DNA from: Bdellovibrio sp.
GTDB taxonomy: Bacteria; Bdellovibrionota; Bdellovibrionia; Bdellovibrionales; Bdellovibrionaceae
Reading direction: 5' to 3'
DNA length: 64,000 nucleotides
Assembly: GCA_014376435.1 (NCBI GenBank)
Contig: JACMRL010000039.1
Span: 18,162 to 82,161, forward strand
Positions 17,389 through 25,440 of the stretch are shown here, piece by piece. Within the stretch, counting starts at the first letter, position 1; each line of letters starts with the position of its first letter. The notes below the pieces were generated by a model. The model was not told the DNA's origin, did no database searches, and saw nothing but the letters and a program-made list of their open reading frames with translations. The position numbers and the translations under genes are program-made.

Positions 17389-18170
17389 TTTACGTTTACC
17401 GCTGTTTGTAACATTTGATCGGAAGTTTGAATCACTTTTGAATTTGTTTCGTATGCACGTTGCGCAGTAATCATATTCACCATTTCATCAACGATATTCA
17501 CATTACTTGTTTCAATTTCACCTTGCGCTAAAAAGCCCATGCCGCTAGTCCCCGGGCGCGCGGTATTGGCTTGTCCGCTGGCTGGCGTAGATAGAAATAA
17601 GTTCTTACCCACATTTTTTAAACCCGCTGGATTAATAAATCCCACGATATCAATTTGCCCTAGTACTTGCGTTGCAGAATCTTTATCTTGCATGTAACGC
17701 ACTTCACCCGTCGGTGAAATTTCTAAAGAAACCGCCGTTTGCGGAACGATAATTTCTGGAATTAAAGAATTACCATTTTTATCGACGATACGGCCGCTGC
17801 CATCTTTTTTGAATGAACCATCTCGCGTATAAGCCACATCACCATCCGGAGTTTTCACTTGGAAAAATCCAGAGCCTTCGATGCTTAGATCAAGCGGATT
17901 TTTAGTAATAATAGTTTGGCCCATGGTAAAATCTTTTTGAATCGCCGCCGTGCGCACGCCTAAACCGGTTTGTACACCATTCGGACTTACGGAATTTAAT
18001 CCTGAAGCTTGTCCGGGTTCTTTAATATTGTGGTAAACCAAGTCTTCAAATTCAGCCCGGCCTTTTTTAAAACCGTAGGTATTTACGTTCGCAATATTAT
18101 TAGCGATCGTATCCATATTATTTTGTTGTGCTAACATACCAGTTGCCGCTGTATTTAAACTTTTAATCAT
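17385..18170 (-). CDS. flgG: flagellar distal rod protein FlgG
   Basis: A 261-residue FlgG with the rod/hook family N-terminus (MLAQQNNMDTIANNIANVNTYGFKKGRAEFEDL), the core signature IEGSGFFQVKTPDGDVAYTRDGSF and the C-terminal GEIETSNVNIVDEMVNMI helix. It forms the distal rod. The length of about 260 is standard. It starts 6 nt after the flgF stop. Confidence 0.97.
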   Translation of the reverse strand: MIKSLNTAATGMLAQQNNMDTIANNIANVNTYGFKKGRAEFEDLVYHNIKEPGQASGLNSVSPNGVQTGLGVRTAAIQKDFTMGQTIITKNPLDLSIEGSGFFQVKTPDGDVAYTRDGSFKKDGSGRIVDKNGNSLIPEIIVPQTAVSLEISPTGEVRYMQDKDSATQVLGQIDIVGFINPAGLKNVGKNLFLSTPASGQANTARPGTSGMGFLAQGEIETSNVNIVDEMVNMITAQRAYETNSKVIQTSDQMLQTAVNVK

Positions 18171-18176
18171 CGGGTA

Positions 18177-18995
18177 CTATCCTTTTGTATTTCCAACAAC
18201 ATTAATTAATTTATCTGACATTGCATCGTAGGCCTGAATAGCTTTTTGTGTTCCTTCGAAAACCCTTTGCGCCATAATCATCTCAGTCATTTCGTTGACG
18301 ATGTTTACGTTGCTGGTTTCGATAAAACCTTGTTTTAAATTAGGTGTTTTGGTCGCCACCACGTCTGGAGCCATATTCGACTTGAAAGCATAATTATTGC
18401 TGCCGACCTTTTGTAAAGCATCTGGGTTATTCACTTGCACTAAAGAGATTTTGCCTAAATTTCTTTCGCCATCGAATACTTCGCCGCCGTCAGAAATATA
18501 AGCTTGCGACTGCCCAGAAAAACGAACCGTTCTTTGATCTGCGGATTGTTCGTTTGAACCTTCCATTAATACAGGATGTCCATCTTTAGTAACTAACTGG
18601 CCGTTGCCATCAATTGAAAAATTACCCGCACGAGTTAACTGCACGCCCGATGGAGTTGCTACTTCAAAAAAACCTTTACCATCGATGGCAACGTCTAACT
18701 TACCACCCGTTGGTTTTAAACTACCTTGTTCAAAATTTGTAAATGTACCGGCAGCATCAACGTAACCTTTATCGCCGCCATTAATATCGTAGAAACTTTC
18801 GATGGAAGCCGGAACGCGCGGAACTTGAATAACTTGCGGTTCTTTTTCCATCGCCGTCATGTACTCGCTAAAGGTCTGCTGGTCGCGCTTGAACCCCGTC
18901 GTATTTACGTTCGCAATATTATTGGCGATCGTATCGATCTTTAAAGTTTGAGCGAGTGAACCACTTAAAGCTGTGTAGATACCTTTTAAACTCAT
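18177..18995 (-). CDS. flgF: flagellar proximal rod protein FlgF
   Basis: A 272-residue rod protein, paralogous to FlgG, with SLAQTLKIDTIANNIANVNTTGFKR at the N-terminus, IDGKGFFEVATPSGVQLTRAGNF in the core and IETSNVNIVNEMTEMIMAQR at the C-terminus. Its position before flgG supports the flgF call. It is the first gene of the flagellar block, with an AGGAG SD and a sigma-54 promoter about 30-44 nt upstream of the start. Confidence 0.93.
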   Translation of the reverse strand: MSLKGIYTALSGSLAQTLKIDTIANNIANVNTTGFKRDQQTFSEYMTAMEKEPQVIQVPRVPASIESFYDINGGDKGYVDAAGTFTNFEQGSLKPTGGKLDVAIDGKGFFEVATPSGVQLTRAGNFSIDGNGQLVTKDGHPVLMEGSNEQSADQRTVRFSGQSQAYISDGGEVFDGERNLGKISLVQVNNPDALQKVGSNNYAFKSNMAPDVVATKTPNLKQGFIETSNVNIVNEMTEMIMAQRVFEGTQKAIQAYDAMSDKLINVVGNTKG

Positions 18996-19020
18996 CGCGC
19001 TAGTCTCCTAGTTATTACAA

Positions 19021-19039
19021 TTTAGCAACGCAGGTGCCA
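19021..19039 (-). promoter_or_regulatory. sigma-54 promoter of the flagellar operon
   Basis: On the minus strand the sequence TGGCACCTGCGTTGCTAAA places GG (-24) and GC (-12) exactly 10 bp apart and matches the RpoN consensus TGGCAC-N5-TTGCW at every key base. It would start transcription near 19013, leaving an 18-nt leader with the AGGAG ribosome site before flgF. It is the only such match I found in the window. Confidence 0.82.
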
Positions 19040-19051
19040 TCAGGACTTAGC

Positions 19052-19198
19052 CTCGACCATTGAATAGTTTAAAAAATCTCGACTACATGGATTGAGTTTG
19101 ACAACCGAAAAGGTGCTTTCATGGCTAGACTATTCACTAGGTCCTGTCAGTAAATTGTCGTCAAGTTAAAACTCGACTGTCAAAAATGTCCTCTCGAC
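19052..19198. promoter_or_regulatory. four CTCGAC hexamers upstream of the sigma-54 promoter
   Basis: CTCGAC occurs at 19052-19057, 19078-19083, 19172-19177 and 19193-19198, all in the same orientation. Relative to the predicted flgF start they lie near -39, -65, -159 and -180. The distal pair is 21 bp (two helical turns) apart, a spacing and distance typical of enhancer sites for NtrC/FlrC-type activators. The proximal pair could also be part of the mltD-like gene's control region. Confidence 0.4.
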
Positions 19199-19234
19199 CA
19201 AACACCTTTTTTTTTGTGATACTAATAGAACTTT

Positions 19235-20224
19235 ATGAAGATCTTTTTGAACAAATCCCTATTCATTTTCTGCGTGCTTTGCCTGAACTGTGTCAGCCAA
19301 GCCAGCGTTACGCAACCCGCGATGATTGCTTATACTAAAACGGCGCAAGTGGCTCCGGCTAATTTAACTTTAAAAGAAAAATTAAAACTTCTCGAAAAAA
19401 AACAAACAAATCAAACGGATCATTTCATCTTTGATTTACCCGTTACCTATAATCCAAAAGTAGGTAAGTGGATTTCGTTTTTTCAAACTCGTGGAAAAAC
19501 TTTTTTTAGAGACTGGTTAGAAAAATCGACTAAGTACATGCCGCTATTACAAAGCGAATTAAAAAAGGCCGGCTTACCAACTGATTTGGCCTACATGGTG
19601 ATGATCGAAAGCGGATTCTCAGCACAAGCAGTAAGCACAGCTTCTGCTGTAGGACCTTGGCAATTTATTGAAAGTACGGGAAAAAACTATGGTCTTAAAA
19701 AACTATGGTGGATTGATGAACGTCGCGATATTAAAAAAAGCACCTTAGCCGCTATTAAATACTTAAAAGATCTGCATGCAGAGTTTGGCTCGTGGTATTT
19801 AGTTGCCGCAAGTTACAACATGGGCGAAGGCGGATTACGTAACCGAATTAAAAAGTATGGCACCAATGATTACTGGCAATTAGTGAAAGCGGGCGCTTTA
19901 CCGCAAGAGACTCAAGACTACGTTCCTAAAATTTTAGCCGCATTGATGATTTCAAAAGCCCCCAATTTATATGGTTTTCGTAATATTGAAGCGCAATATC
20001 CTTTACAATATGAAGTGATGTGGGCACCGTCCGGAACAGATTTAGACATGTTGGCTGATTATCTGAACATCACTCGTAAAGCGATGAAAGATATGAATGC
20101 CGAAATATTGCTTGGCTACATTCCTAAACAAGTTGATGGACATCACATTCGTATTCCCTTGGGATCATTCACGATGGCCCGTCAGTTTTTCCGTGATCAA
20201 AACAAAAAATTCGCGTTAGACTAA
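19235..20224 (+). CDS. periplasmic lytic transglycosylase (SLT domain, MltD-like)
   Basis: A 329-residue secreted enzyme. An N-terminal signal peptide is followed by a linker and an SLT goose-lysozyme-type domain (about residues 95-260). The catalytic Glu is E125 in MIESGFS, with the family motifs AVGPWQFIESTG and AASYNMGEGGL. It cleaves peptidoglycan glycan strands. A C-terminal segment (LDMLADYLNITRKAMKDMN) looks like one LysM-type unit, which in MltD binds the wall. Divergent from the flagellar operon, it could open the wall for the rod, but that link is positional only. Confidence 0.88.
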   Translation: MKIFLNKSLFIFCVLCLNCVSQASVTQPAMIAYTKTAQVAPANLTLKEKLKLLEKKQTNQTDHFIFDLPVTYNPKVGKWISFFQTRGKTFFRDWLEKSTKYMPLLQSELKKAGLPTDLAYMVMIESGFSAQAVSTASAVGPWQFIESTGKNYGLKKLWWIDERRDIKKSTLAAIKYLKDLHAEFGSWYLVAASYNMGEGGLRNRIKKYGTNDYWQLVKAGALPQETQDYVPKILAALMISKAPNLYGFRNIEAQYPLQYEVMWAPSGTDLDMLADYLNITRKAMKDMNAEILLGYIPKQVDGHHIRIPLGSFTMARQFFRDQNKKFALD

Positions 20225-20228
20225 TTCT

Positions 20229-21410
20229 ATGACGATAAAAAAGCTGATTGTGCAAAAATACGGTGGCGCTACTTTAGCGGATCCTGAAAAAATCAAACAC
20301 GCCGCAAAGCGAATTTTTGAATTACACCAATCCGGCATTCAAGTCGTCGTGGTCGTTAGCGCGATGGGGCAAACGACCAATCAACTGATTGACCTAGCGA
20401 AACAAGTTTCAATCCGCCCGCAATTGCGCGAACTAGATATGCTGCTAACGGTTGGCGAACGCATTAGTATGTCGCTAGTTAGCATGGCCTTAAATGACCT
20501 CGGTTGCCCCGCCATTAGCTTTACGGGCAGCCAAGCCGGTATTCTTACCGACGAGTCTCACGTGAACGCCAATATCATCGACGTTAAAGCATTTCGCGTG
20601 GAAGAAGCACTTAAAGAAAATAAAGTTGTGATCTTAGCAGGCTTTCAAGGGGTATCTCCCATCACCAAAGAAATTACTACACTAGGCCGCGGAGGTTCAG
20701 ATACTTCGGCGGTGGCGATGGCCGGGTACTTAAATGCCGATCGTTGTGAAATTTTAAAAGACGTTGATTGTATTTACACGGCCGACCCAAAGTTAGTTAG
20801 CAATGCAAAACCGATTAAACATTTAAATTACCGCCAGCTAATTGAAATGACTTCCTGGGGAGCAAAAGTTCTGCATCATCGCTCGGTCGAAATGGCCCAA
20901 CAAAAAAAAGTAATTCTTTATGTTGGGCCTGCATCCAATTCTTTATCTGACGGAACGATTGTCACCAGTGATTTTGAATTCACGCAGCAGCAAGCCATCG
21001 CGATTAATTCCTTCGACCAAGTTTTTCAATTAGAAATGCACGCACCGATCAGCGAAGCCGCAAAAGATTTAAACGAGGTTCTACAAAAAAACCAAATTGG
21101 TCGTCCCCAATTTCTATATTCCGAATCAACCACTCATTTAATCACGGGCCCACAAGAAATTCTAAATGCGATTGAAACGTTTGAGTCCAAACAAGATACT
21201 TACAAAATAAAAAATAAAAGATATTCATCCGTATCTGTCACGTATTCTCAAACCGTATCAGATGCTGAAATGCAAACCAGCGAAGCTTTGCTTAATAAAA
21301 ATAATATTAAAATATTTAAAAGTTTTTCAATGCTAAACAGTCTTCACTTTTTTGTCTCTACCGACCAAAAAAATGAAGCCATTCAGATTTTACATTCACA
21401 GATAACTTAA
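20229..21410 (+). CDS. lysC: aspartate kinase
   Basis: A 393-residue aspartokinase, the first step of the lysine/threonine/methionine/diaminopimelate pathway. The N-terminal kinase motif is VQKYGGATLAD (Lys10), followed by VVVVSAMGQTTNQL, and the substrate region is TTLGRGGSDTSAVAMAGYLNAD. The C-terminal ACT regulatory region (about 260-393) is recognisable but diverged, without the usual tidy ACT repeats, so feedback control may differ. The partner enzyme Asd is encoded at 41.5 kb. It begins 4 nt after the transglycosylase gene. Confidence 0.92.
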   Translation: MTIKKLIVQKYGGATLADPEKIKHAAKRIFELHQSGIQVVVVVSAMGQTTNQLIDLAKQVSIRPQLRELDMLLTVGERISMSLVSMALNDLGCPAISFTGSQAGILTDESHVNANIIDVKAFRVEEALKENKVVILAGFQGVSPITKEITTLGRGGSDTSAVAMAGYLNADRCEILKDVDCIYTADPKLVSNAKPIKHLNYRQLIEMTSWGAKVLHHRSVEMAQQKKVILYVGPASNSLSDGTIVTSDFEFTQQQAIAINSFDQVFQLEMHAPISEAAKDLNEVLQKNQIGRPQFLYSESTTHLITGPQEILNAIETFESKQDTYKIKNKRYSSVSVTYSQTVSDAEMQTSEALLNKNNIKIFKSFSMLNSLHFFVSTDQKNEAIQILHSQIT

Positions 21411-21414
21411 AAAA

Positions 21415-23310
21415 CTATTTCGGATTATAAGACGGATCAAAAAATTGCCCGCCTTTATCTTGATCTAAATGCCGAGTATTAATCATTTTAAAAATATCGC
21501 CGTGCTTTAAACCAAAACCGCTACGGTTACCCGCCAAACCACGCACTCCACTTGGATTATTATATTTTAAACCAAAATCAGCGTTGGGATTATTTTTCGA
21601 ATTTCCATTGCCCGAACTTTTACCGCCACCGAACATAGAGCCCACCATCGATTTCAAACTACTAAATGCTCCGCCCAATGCCGACTTATCTTCCTCACCC
21701 GGCGCACCCGCTGCTGCCGCACCACTTCCGCCGCTTCCGCCGCCAGGCCCACCACCGCCAGGCCCATTCACATTACCGCCACCAATGCTAAGCCCCGCAT
21801 CTTTTTTAGAAAGATCACCAGACACCGCCGCACGTGACGCATTTAAATTCGTATCCCAATTCGTATTTCCCGGAGTAATTGAAGCACCACCACCGGCAAA
21901 ATTAGAACTACCCGATCCGCCCGATTTAATATCAGAGCCTTGCGCATTGGTAATACCCGCCGCCAACGCCGACTTGCAACTAATCGAACTAGAATCACGC
22001 AAACAAGCACAAGCCGGAGTACTGTAATCACCCGCGCCCAGCGCACAATTAATCGCGTAAGGATTCGTCGAACAACCCGCTAAAGAAGGATTCGCCAAAC
22101 AGGCCGCCGTGCTTGGCCCGCAAGTACTTGTTCCATCCGTCGAGTACGAACAAGCACAATCTTGCGCAGCTTTTTGCGAGTTTTGAACATCACCTAATAT
22201 TTTAGCTAACATATCATTTTCTGCCGGCGCAGTTATATTACAATATTCATTAGCTGGAGCTAGTTTCTTAGAAAATACGCCTTGATTATAATCTAAATAT
22301 TCTTGATCGCTTTTACTGATAGCCGAGTTACCATTCAAAACACGAGCTTCTTTTTCACAGACTTCTTCTAAACGCTTTGAAGTATATTCAGAGCAAGTTT
22401 CAGTACACTTAAACTTATCTGCCGAACAATCATCCTTGAAAGCATTTAACAAAGACGCACTTCCGCTTGTTGCTAAACTCAAAACGGCACATGTTTCCTG
22501 CGCACTATTCGTATCAGCCATACCAGCCTTTGCTTCTTGCGCCGTTTTCTTTCTCAAACCAGAAAAAACGGATTGAGCCGCTGACGAAAGACCGTCCATT
22601 GTTTGATTTGATTCTTTGTATTTCTCACAGATTTTTTTAGTTTCATCAGCTTTCGTTACACAAGCCTGCGCCGCCGCGATTCGATCTTGCACGCACTGAT
22701 GTAATGCGGGCGTGGCATCTTTCGCTGGAGCAGGAGTGTTTGTAGCACTTGGTTTACATCCACCACTTCCGTCATCTCTGTAAGTTGGTGCATCACAAAT
22801 GCAATCATTCTGACCATTATCTTTTGTGTAATTCGGATTAGAAAAACGACCTTCTCCTGAACAAACTTTACGGGTGTCTGCTACCTCATGCGCTAAATCA
22901 CCAAAATCACATTTGTCTGGCTCTTTACTATCCGTTTGCCAGCAGCTTCCATCACTATCATTATTTCCGGATGGTACCCATTTAAGCTTGTATGCAGCAG
23001 CTCTGGTTGGGTCAGAGCAAATTTTCATTTTAGAAAGACTGTTTGAACACATCCAGATATTCGTAGTTGCTCCAACACCGTAAACTGGATTTCTTAAATC
23101 CCATGCCGAAGTTGCGCCTGGACACAAAGACAAAGCTTCAGTCAAACTATTTGCCTTAACGCATTTACTGGCTTGAATATTATCTATGAAACAATAACTC
23201 AAAGTTTGTCTTGGACATGCAACATCATTAGGCCCAGCCCACGCACTGGGAGCAAACATTAACGCAACCATCATTATAATAGGTAAAGAAAAAGTGATCT
23301 TCGTTCCCAT
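21415..23310 (-). CDS. secreted Cys-rich and Gly-rich protein of unknown function
   Basis: A 631-residue protein with a signal peptide cleaved after SAWA. The first two thirds are rich in paired cysteines (over 30) and suggest a disulfide-bonded exported domain. Residues about 490-560 are a Gly/Ser/Ala-rich low-complexity linker, and the tail ends with LKHGDIFKMINTRHLDQD, a compact conserved-looking element. The ATG at 23310 has a GAGG ribosome site; a GTG six bases upstream is also possible. I do not recognise the family. It is likely a surface or periplasmic protein. A sigma-28-like site precedes it. Confidence 0.8.
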   Translation of the reverse strand: MGTKITFSLPIIMMVALMFAPSAWAGPNDVACPRQTLSYCFIDNIQASKCVKANSLTEALSLCPGATSAWDLRNPVYGVGATTNIWMCSNSLSKMKICSDPTRAAAYKLKWVPSGNNDSDGSCWQTDSKEPDKCDFGDLAHEVADTRKVCSGEGRFSNPNYTKDNGQNDCICDAPTYRDDGSGGCKPSATNTPAPAKDATPALHQCVQDRIAAAQACVTKADETKKICEKYKESNQTMDGLSSAAQSVFSGLRKKTAQEAKAGMADTNSAQETCAVLSLATSGSASLLNAFKDDCSADKFKCTETCSEYTSKRLEEVCEKEARVLNGNSAISKSDQEYLDYNQGVFSKKLAPANEYCNITAPAENDMLAKILGDVQNSQKAAQDCACSYSTDGTSTCGPSTAACLANPSLAGCSTNPYAINCALGAGDYSTPACACLRDSSSISCKSALAAGITNAQGSDIKSGGSGSSNFAGGGASITPGNTNWDTNLNASRAAVSGDLSKKDAGLSIGGGNVNGPGGGGPGGGSGGSGAAAAGAPGEEDKSALGGAFSSLKSMVGSMFGGGKSSGNGNSKNNPNADFGLKYNNPSGVRGLAGNRSGFGLKHGDIFKMINTRHLDQDKGGQFFDPSYNPK

Positions 23311-23327
23311 AGACACCTCACATTTAC

Positions 23328-23354
23328 TTATCGGTATCTCACAACAAGACTTGA
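23328..23354 (-). promoter_or_regulatory. weak sigma-28-like promoter before the Cys/Gly-rich gene
   Basis: On the minus strand TCAA, a 15-nt spacer and ACCGATAA (23335-23328) match the FliA consensus TAAA-N15-GCCGATAA at 10 of 12 positions with exact spacing. The start would fall about 11 nt before the ATG. The -35 part is weak, so this is a candidate only. Confidence 0.35.
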
Positions 23355-23694
23355 GTCCGTTAGGCTAAACTGTCTCATAAAAATACGCATATTATTTTTT
23401 AGCCGCTGTTCTCTAAGTCAGAGGGTAAAACTTCCGAACTAGGCTGGGTCGACTTTATCGACTGCTCATCGTAAATATCTTCATTATCAGCGTCGGCTTT
23501 CGACACTCCTAAGCTTCTTGACTAGTCTAAGATATTTTTTTCAAGCACGATAATTTGATTATCGAAAGCTTCGATTTTGGCGTTAAGGTCAGCACAACTA
23601 ACCGCTACGTCTAAAACTAGTTGGCTATTTTTTAGTGGAGTTGATTTTTTTGGATTTAAGCTACCCAGCTTGCGCTGGCTCACTAAATCACAGT
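23355..23694. other. long intergenic stretch with no clear gene
   Basis: This 340-bp stretch lies between the Cys/Gly-rich gene and the repeats of the ATPase promoter. On the minus strand a short open stretch (about 23522-23690) reads as a coiled-coil-like tail ending DLNAKIEAFDNQIIVLEKNILD, but its only available start lies inside the 23.7-kb repeats and no ribosome site is visible. It may be a gene remnant. I see no RNA gene or terminator in it. Confidence 0.35.
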
Positions 23695-23767
23695 GTATGT
23701 ACTTTTTTGGATACTTGTCCAAAAAAGTACATACTTTATTTGACACCCCTCCAAAAAAGTACATATA
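23695..23767. repeat. 17-bp perfect inverted repeat plus a third copy over a promoter (operator)
   Basis: Bases 23695-23711 are the exact inverse of 23718-23734 (core TCCAAAAAAGTACATAC, 6-nt gap). A third copy in the same orientation as the second lies at 23750-23767 and covers the spacer and -10 of the promoter for the ATPase gene that follows. Three copies of an 17-bp element positioned over and just upstream of a promoter are best read as repressor binding sites. Confidence 0.75.
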
Positions 23768-23769
23768 CT
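23740..23769 (+). promoter_or_regulatory. strong sigma-70 promoter for a leaderless ATPase gene
   Basis: TTGACA (23740-23745), an 18-bp spacer and TATACT (23764-23769) give a near-consensus promoter. The expected start point, about 7 nt downstream, is the A of the ATG at 23776. No ribosome site can fit, so the transcript is predicted to be leaderless. Confidence 0.7.
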
Positions 23770-23775
23770 ATGCAC

Positions 23776-24882
23776 ATGGACCGTTTCATTAAAAAACAAA
23801 TTTTATTAGATCTTGATGAAAAAATGGTGTTTCTTGCTGGGCCACGCCAAGTTGGTAAGACGACTCTATCGAAATCACTTTATAAAAAATTTGATTACTT
23901 AAATTGGGACAACGATTCAGATCGAAGTCGAATTCTTGCAAAAGAGTTTTCTCAAGAAAATTTAATTATTTTCGACGAAATTCATAAGTATAAAACCTGG
24001 CGAAATTATTTAAAGGGTATTTATGATAAAAAAAACATTACGCAAAAAATTCTAGTCACGGGAAGTGCTAAGCTTGACACACTTCGCAAAGGTGGCGATA
24101 GCCTGCAAGGTCGGTATCATTTTTTACGCTTGATGCCACTAACATTCAATGAATTGAATATGAAATCTGTTAGTGATGCTAAAAATTTATTTGAGCTTTC
24201 AGGCTTTCCGGAACCCTATTCGTTTCAGTCAAAAATTAAAGCCAACCGCTGGTCAAGGCAGTACCGCGAACGGATCGTGCGGCAAGAGGTCTCGTCAAAT
24301 GAAATGATTCAAGATCTAGCCAATATGGAGATATTATACAATCGTATTCCCGACCTGGTCGGCGGGACTCTGTCGATTAATTCTTTAAGTGAAGATATTC
24401 AGATTAGCCATAAAACGATTAGTAATTGGATTAATATTTTCGAAAGACTGTATGGTTTATTTAGATTGGCCCCGTTTGGTTCACCAAAAATAAAGGCATT
24501 AAAAAAAACGCAAAAAGTATTTCTATATGATTGGAATGCAGTTACAGATAATGGCGCCCGCTTCGAAAACTTTCTAGCTGTCCATATTTTAAAATGGGTC
24601 TTTTACCAGCAAGACTGCTTCGGACGTAATATCGAACTACGCTATTACCGTGATAAATATCACCGTGAAGTGGACTTTGTAATTACTGAAAATAATAAGC
24701 CGATTTTTTTTATCGAAGCAAAATATTCAGACGCTGAAGTATCACCAGCGCTTATTTATTTAAAAAATAAATTTCCTCATGTTAATTCAATGCAATTACA
24801 TATGAATGGAAAAAAAGATTACGTAAGTCAGCATGGAATTAGAGTCACCAATGTCATAAATTACCTGGCAGAGCTTATTTAA
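23776..24882 (+). CDS. AAA-type ATPase with DUF4143 C-terminal domain
   Basis: A 368-residue cytoplasmic ATP-binding protein. The N-terminal AAA_14-type domain has Walker A GPRQVGKT (residues 22-29), Walker B NLIIFDEIH and the sensor-like LVTGSAKLD. The C-terminal half carries the nuclease-like DUF4143 pattern (REVDFVITENNKPIFFIEAKYSD, with D-x-n-E-x-K spacing). The start is ATG 23776, or 23770 two codons earlier, judged from the promoter; the frame is open further upstream through the repeats, but that cannot be transcribed. The family is widespread, often mobile, and of uncertain function. A related gene lies 0.6 kb downstream in opposite orientation. Confidence 0.85.
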   Translation: MDRFIKKQILLDLDEKMVFLAGPRQVGKTTLSKSLYKKFDYLNWDNDSDRSRILAKEFSQENLIIFDEIHKYKTWRNYLKGIYDKKNITQKILVTGSAKLDTLRKGGDSLQGRYHFLRLMPLTFNELNMKSVSDAKNLFELSGFPEPYSFQSKIKANRWSRQYRERIVRQEVSSNEMIQDLANMEILYNRIPDLVGGTLSINSLSEDIQISHKTISNWINIFERLYGLFRLAPFGSPKIKALKKTQKVFLYDWNAVTDNGARFENFLAVHILKWVFYQQDCFGRNIELRYYRDKYHREVDFVITENNKPIFFIEAKYSDAEVSPALIYLKNKFPHVNSMQLHMNGKKDYVSQHGIRVTNVINYLAELI

Positions 24883-24919
24883 CATTTACATAAATGAAGA
24901 AGTCATTTATGGTTACGGC

Positions 24920-25417
24920 ATGGCAAAAGAAAAAAACTCATTCTTCGATTACACAGTAAAAGCAACCAACGGCTCTTCATACGAACTAGGCCAACATAAA
25001 GATAAAGTTGTCTTAGTGGTTAACGTCGCAAGTAAATGCGGATTCACTCCTCAATATGCTGGTTTAGAAGAAGTCTACCAAATGGAGAAAGGGAAGCCTT
25101 TTACAATTCTGGGTTTTCCATGCAACCAGTTTGGTTCACAAGAACCAGGCTCTAATGAAGAAATTCAAAGTTTTTGCTCTTTAAACTACGGTGTCACATT
25201 TCCCGTTTTGGGAAAAGTAGATGTAAACGGAGAAAATGCAGACCCGCTTTACAAACATTTAAAAGAAAATGCGCCCGGTTTATTAGGTACCGAGATGATT
25301 AAATGGAATTTTACCAAATTTTTGGTCGGGCGCGATGGTCAGGTAATAAAACGTTATGCGCCCACAACTGACCCAAAAGATATCGTTAGCGATATCGAAC
25401 AAGCTTTAAAGGCTTAA
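24920..25417 (+). CDS. glutathione peroxidase-family thiol peroxidase
   Basis: A 165-residue GPx/BtuE-type peroxidase that reduces hydroperoxides. The peroxidatic residue is Cys40 (VASKCGFT), with the conserved Gln74 (FGSQEPG) and Trp129-Asn130 (KWNF). Cys86 (SFCSLNYGVTFP) occupies the resolving position of thioredoxin-dependent, non-seleno enzymes. No signal peptide is present, so it is cytoplasmic. It lies between two opposing DUF4143 ATPase genes and ends 23 nt from the second. No clear ribosome site precedes the ATG. Confidence 0.93.
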   Translation: MAKEKNSFFDYTVKATNGSSYELGQHKDKVVLVVNVASKCGFTPQYAGLEEVYQMEKGKPFTILGFPCNQFGSQEPGSNEEIQSFCSLNYGVTFPVLGKVDVNGENADPLYKHLKENAPGLLGTEMIKWNFTKFLVGRDGQVIKRYAPTTDPKDIVSDIEQALKA

Positions 25418-25440
25418 TAAAAATATTTGATATCAGTTTT

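Noticed and set aside
21584..22027. 147-codon plus-strand frame rich in Pro and Ala
   Set aside because: It is the antisense image of the Gly/Ser/Ala-rich linker of the secreted protein and has no ribosome site.
23522..23764. 80-codon minus-strand frame that starts inside the 23.7-kb repeats
   Set aside because: Its N-terminus is just the translated repeat sequence and no promoter or ribosome site serves it. Only the tail looks coding-like, so it is noted as a possible remnant and not called as a gene.
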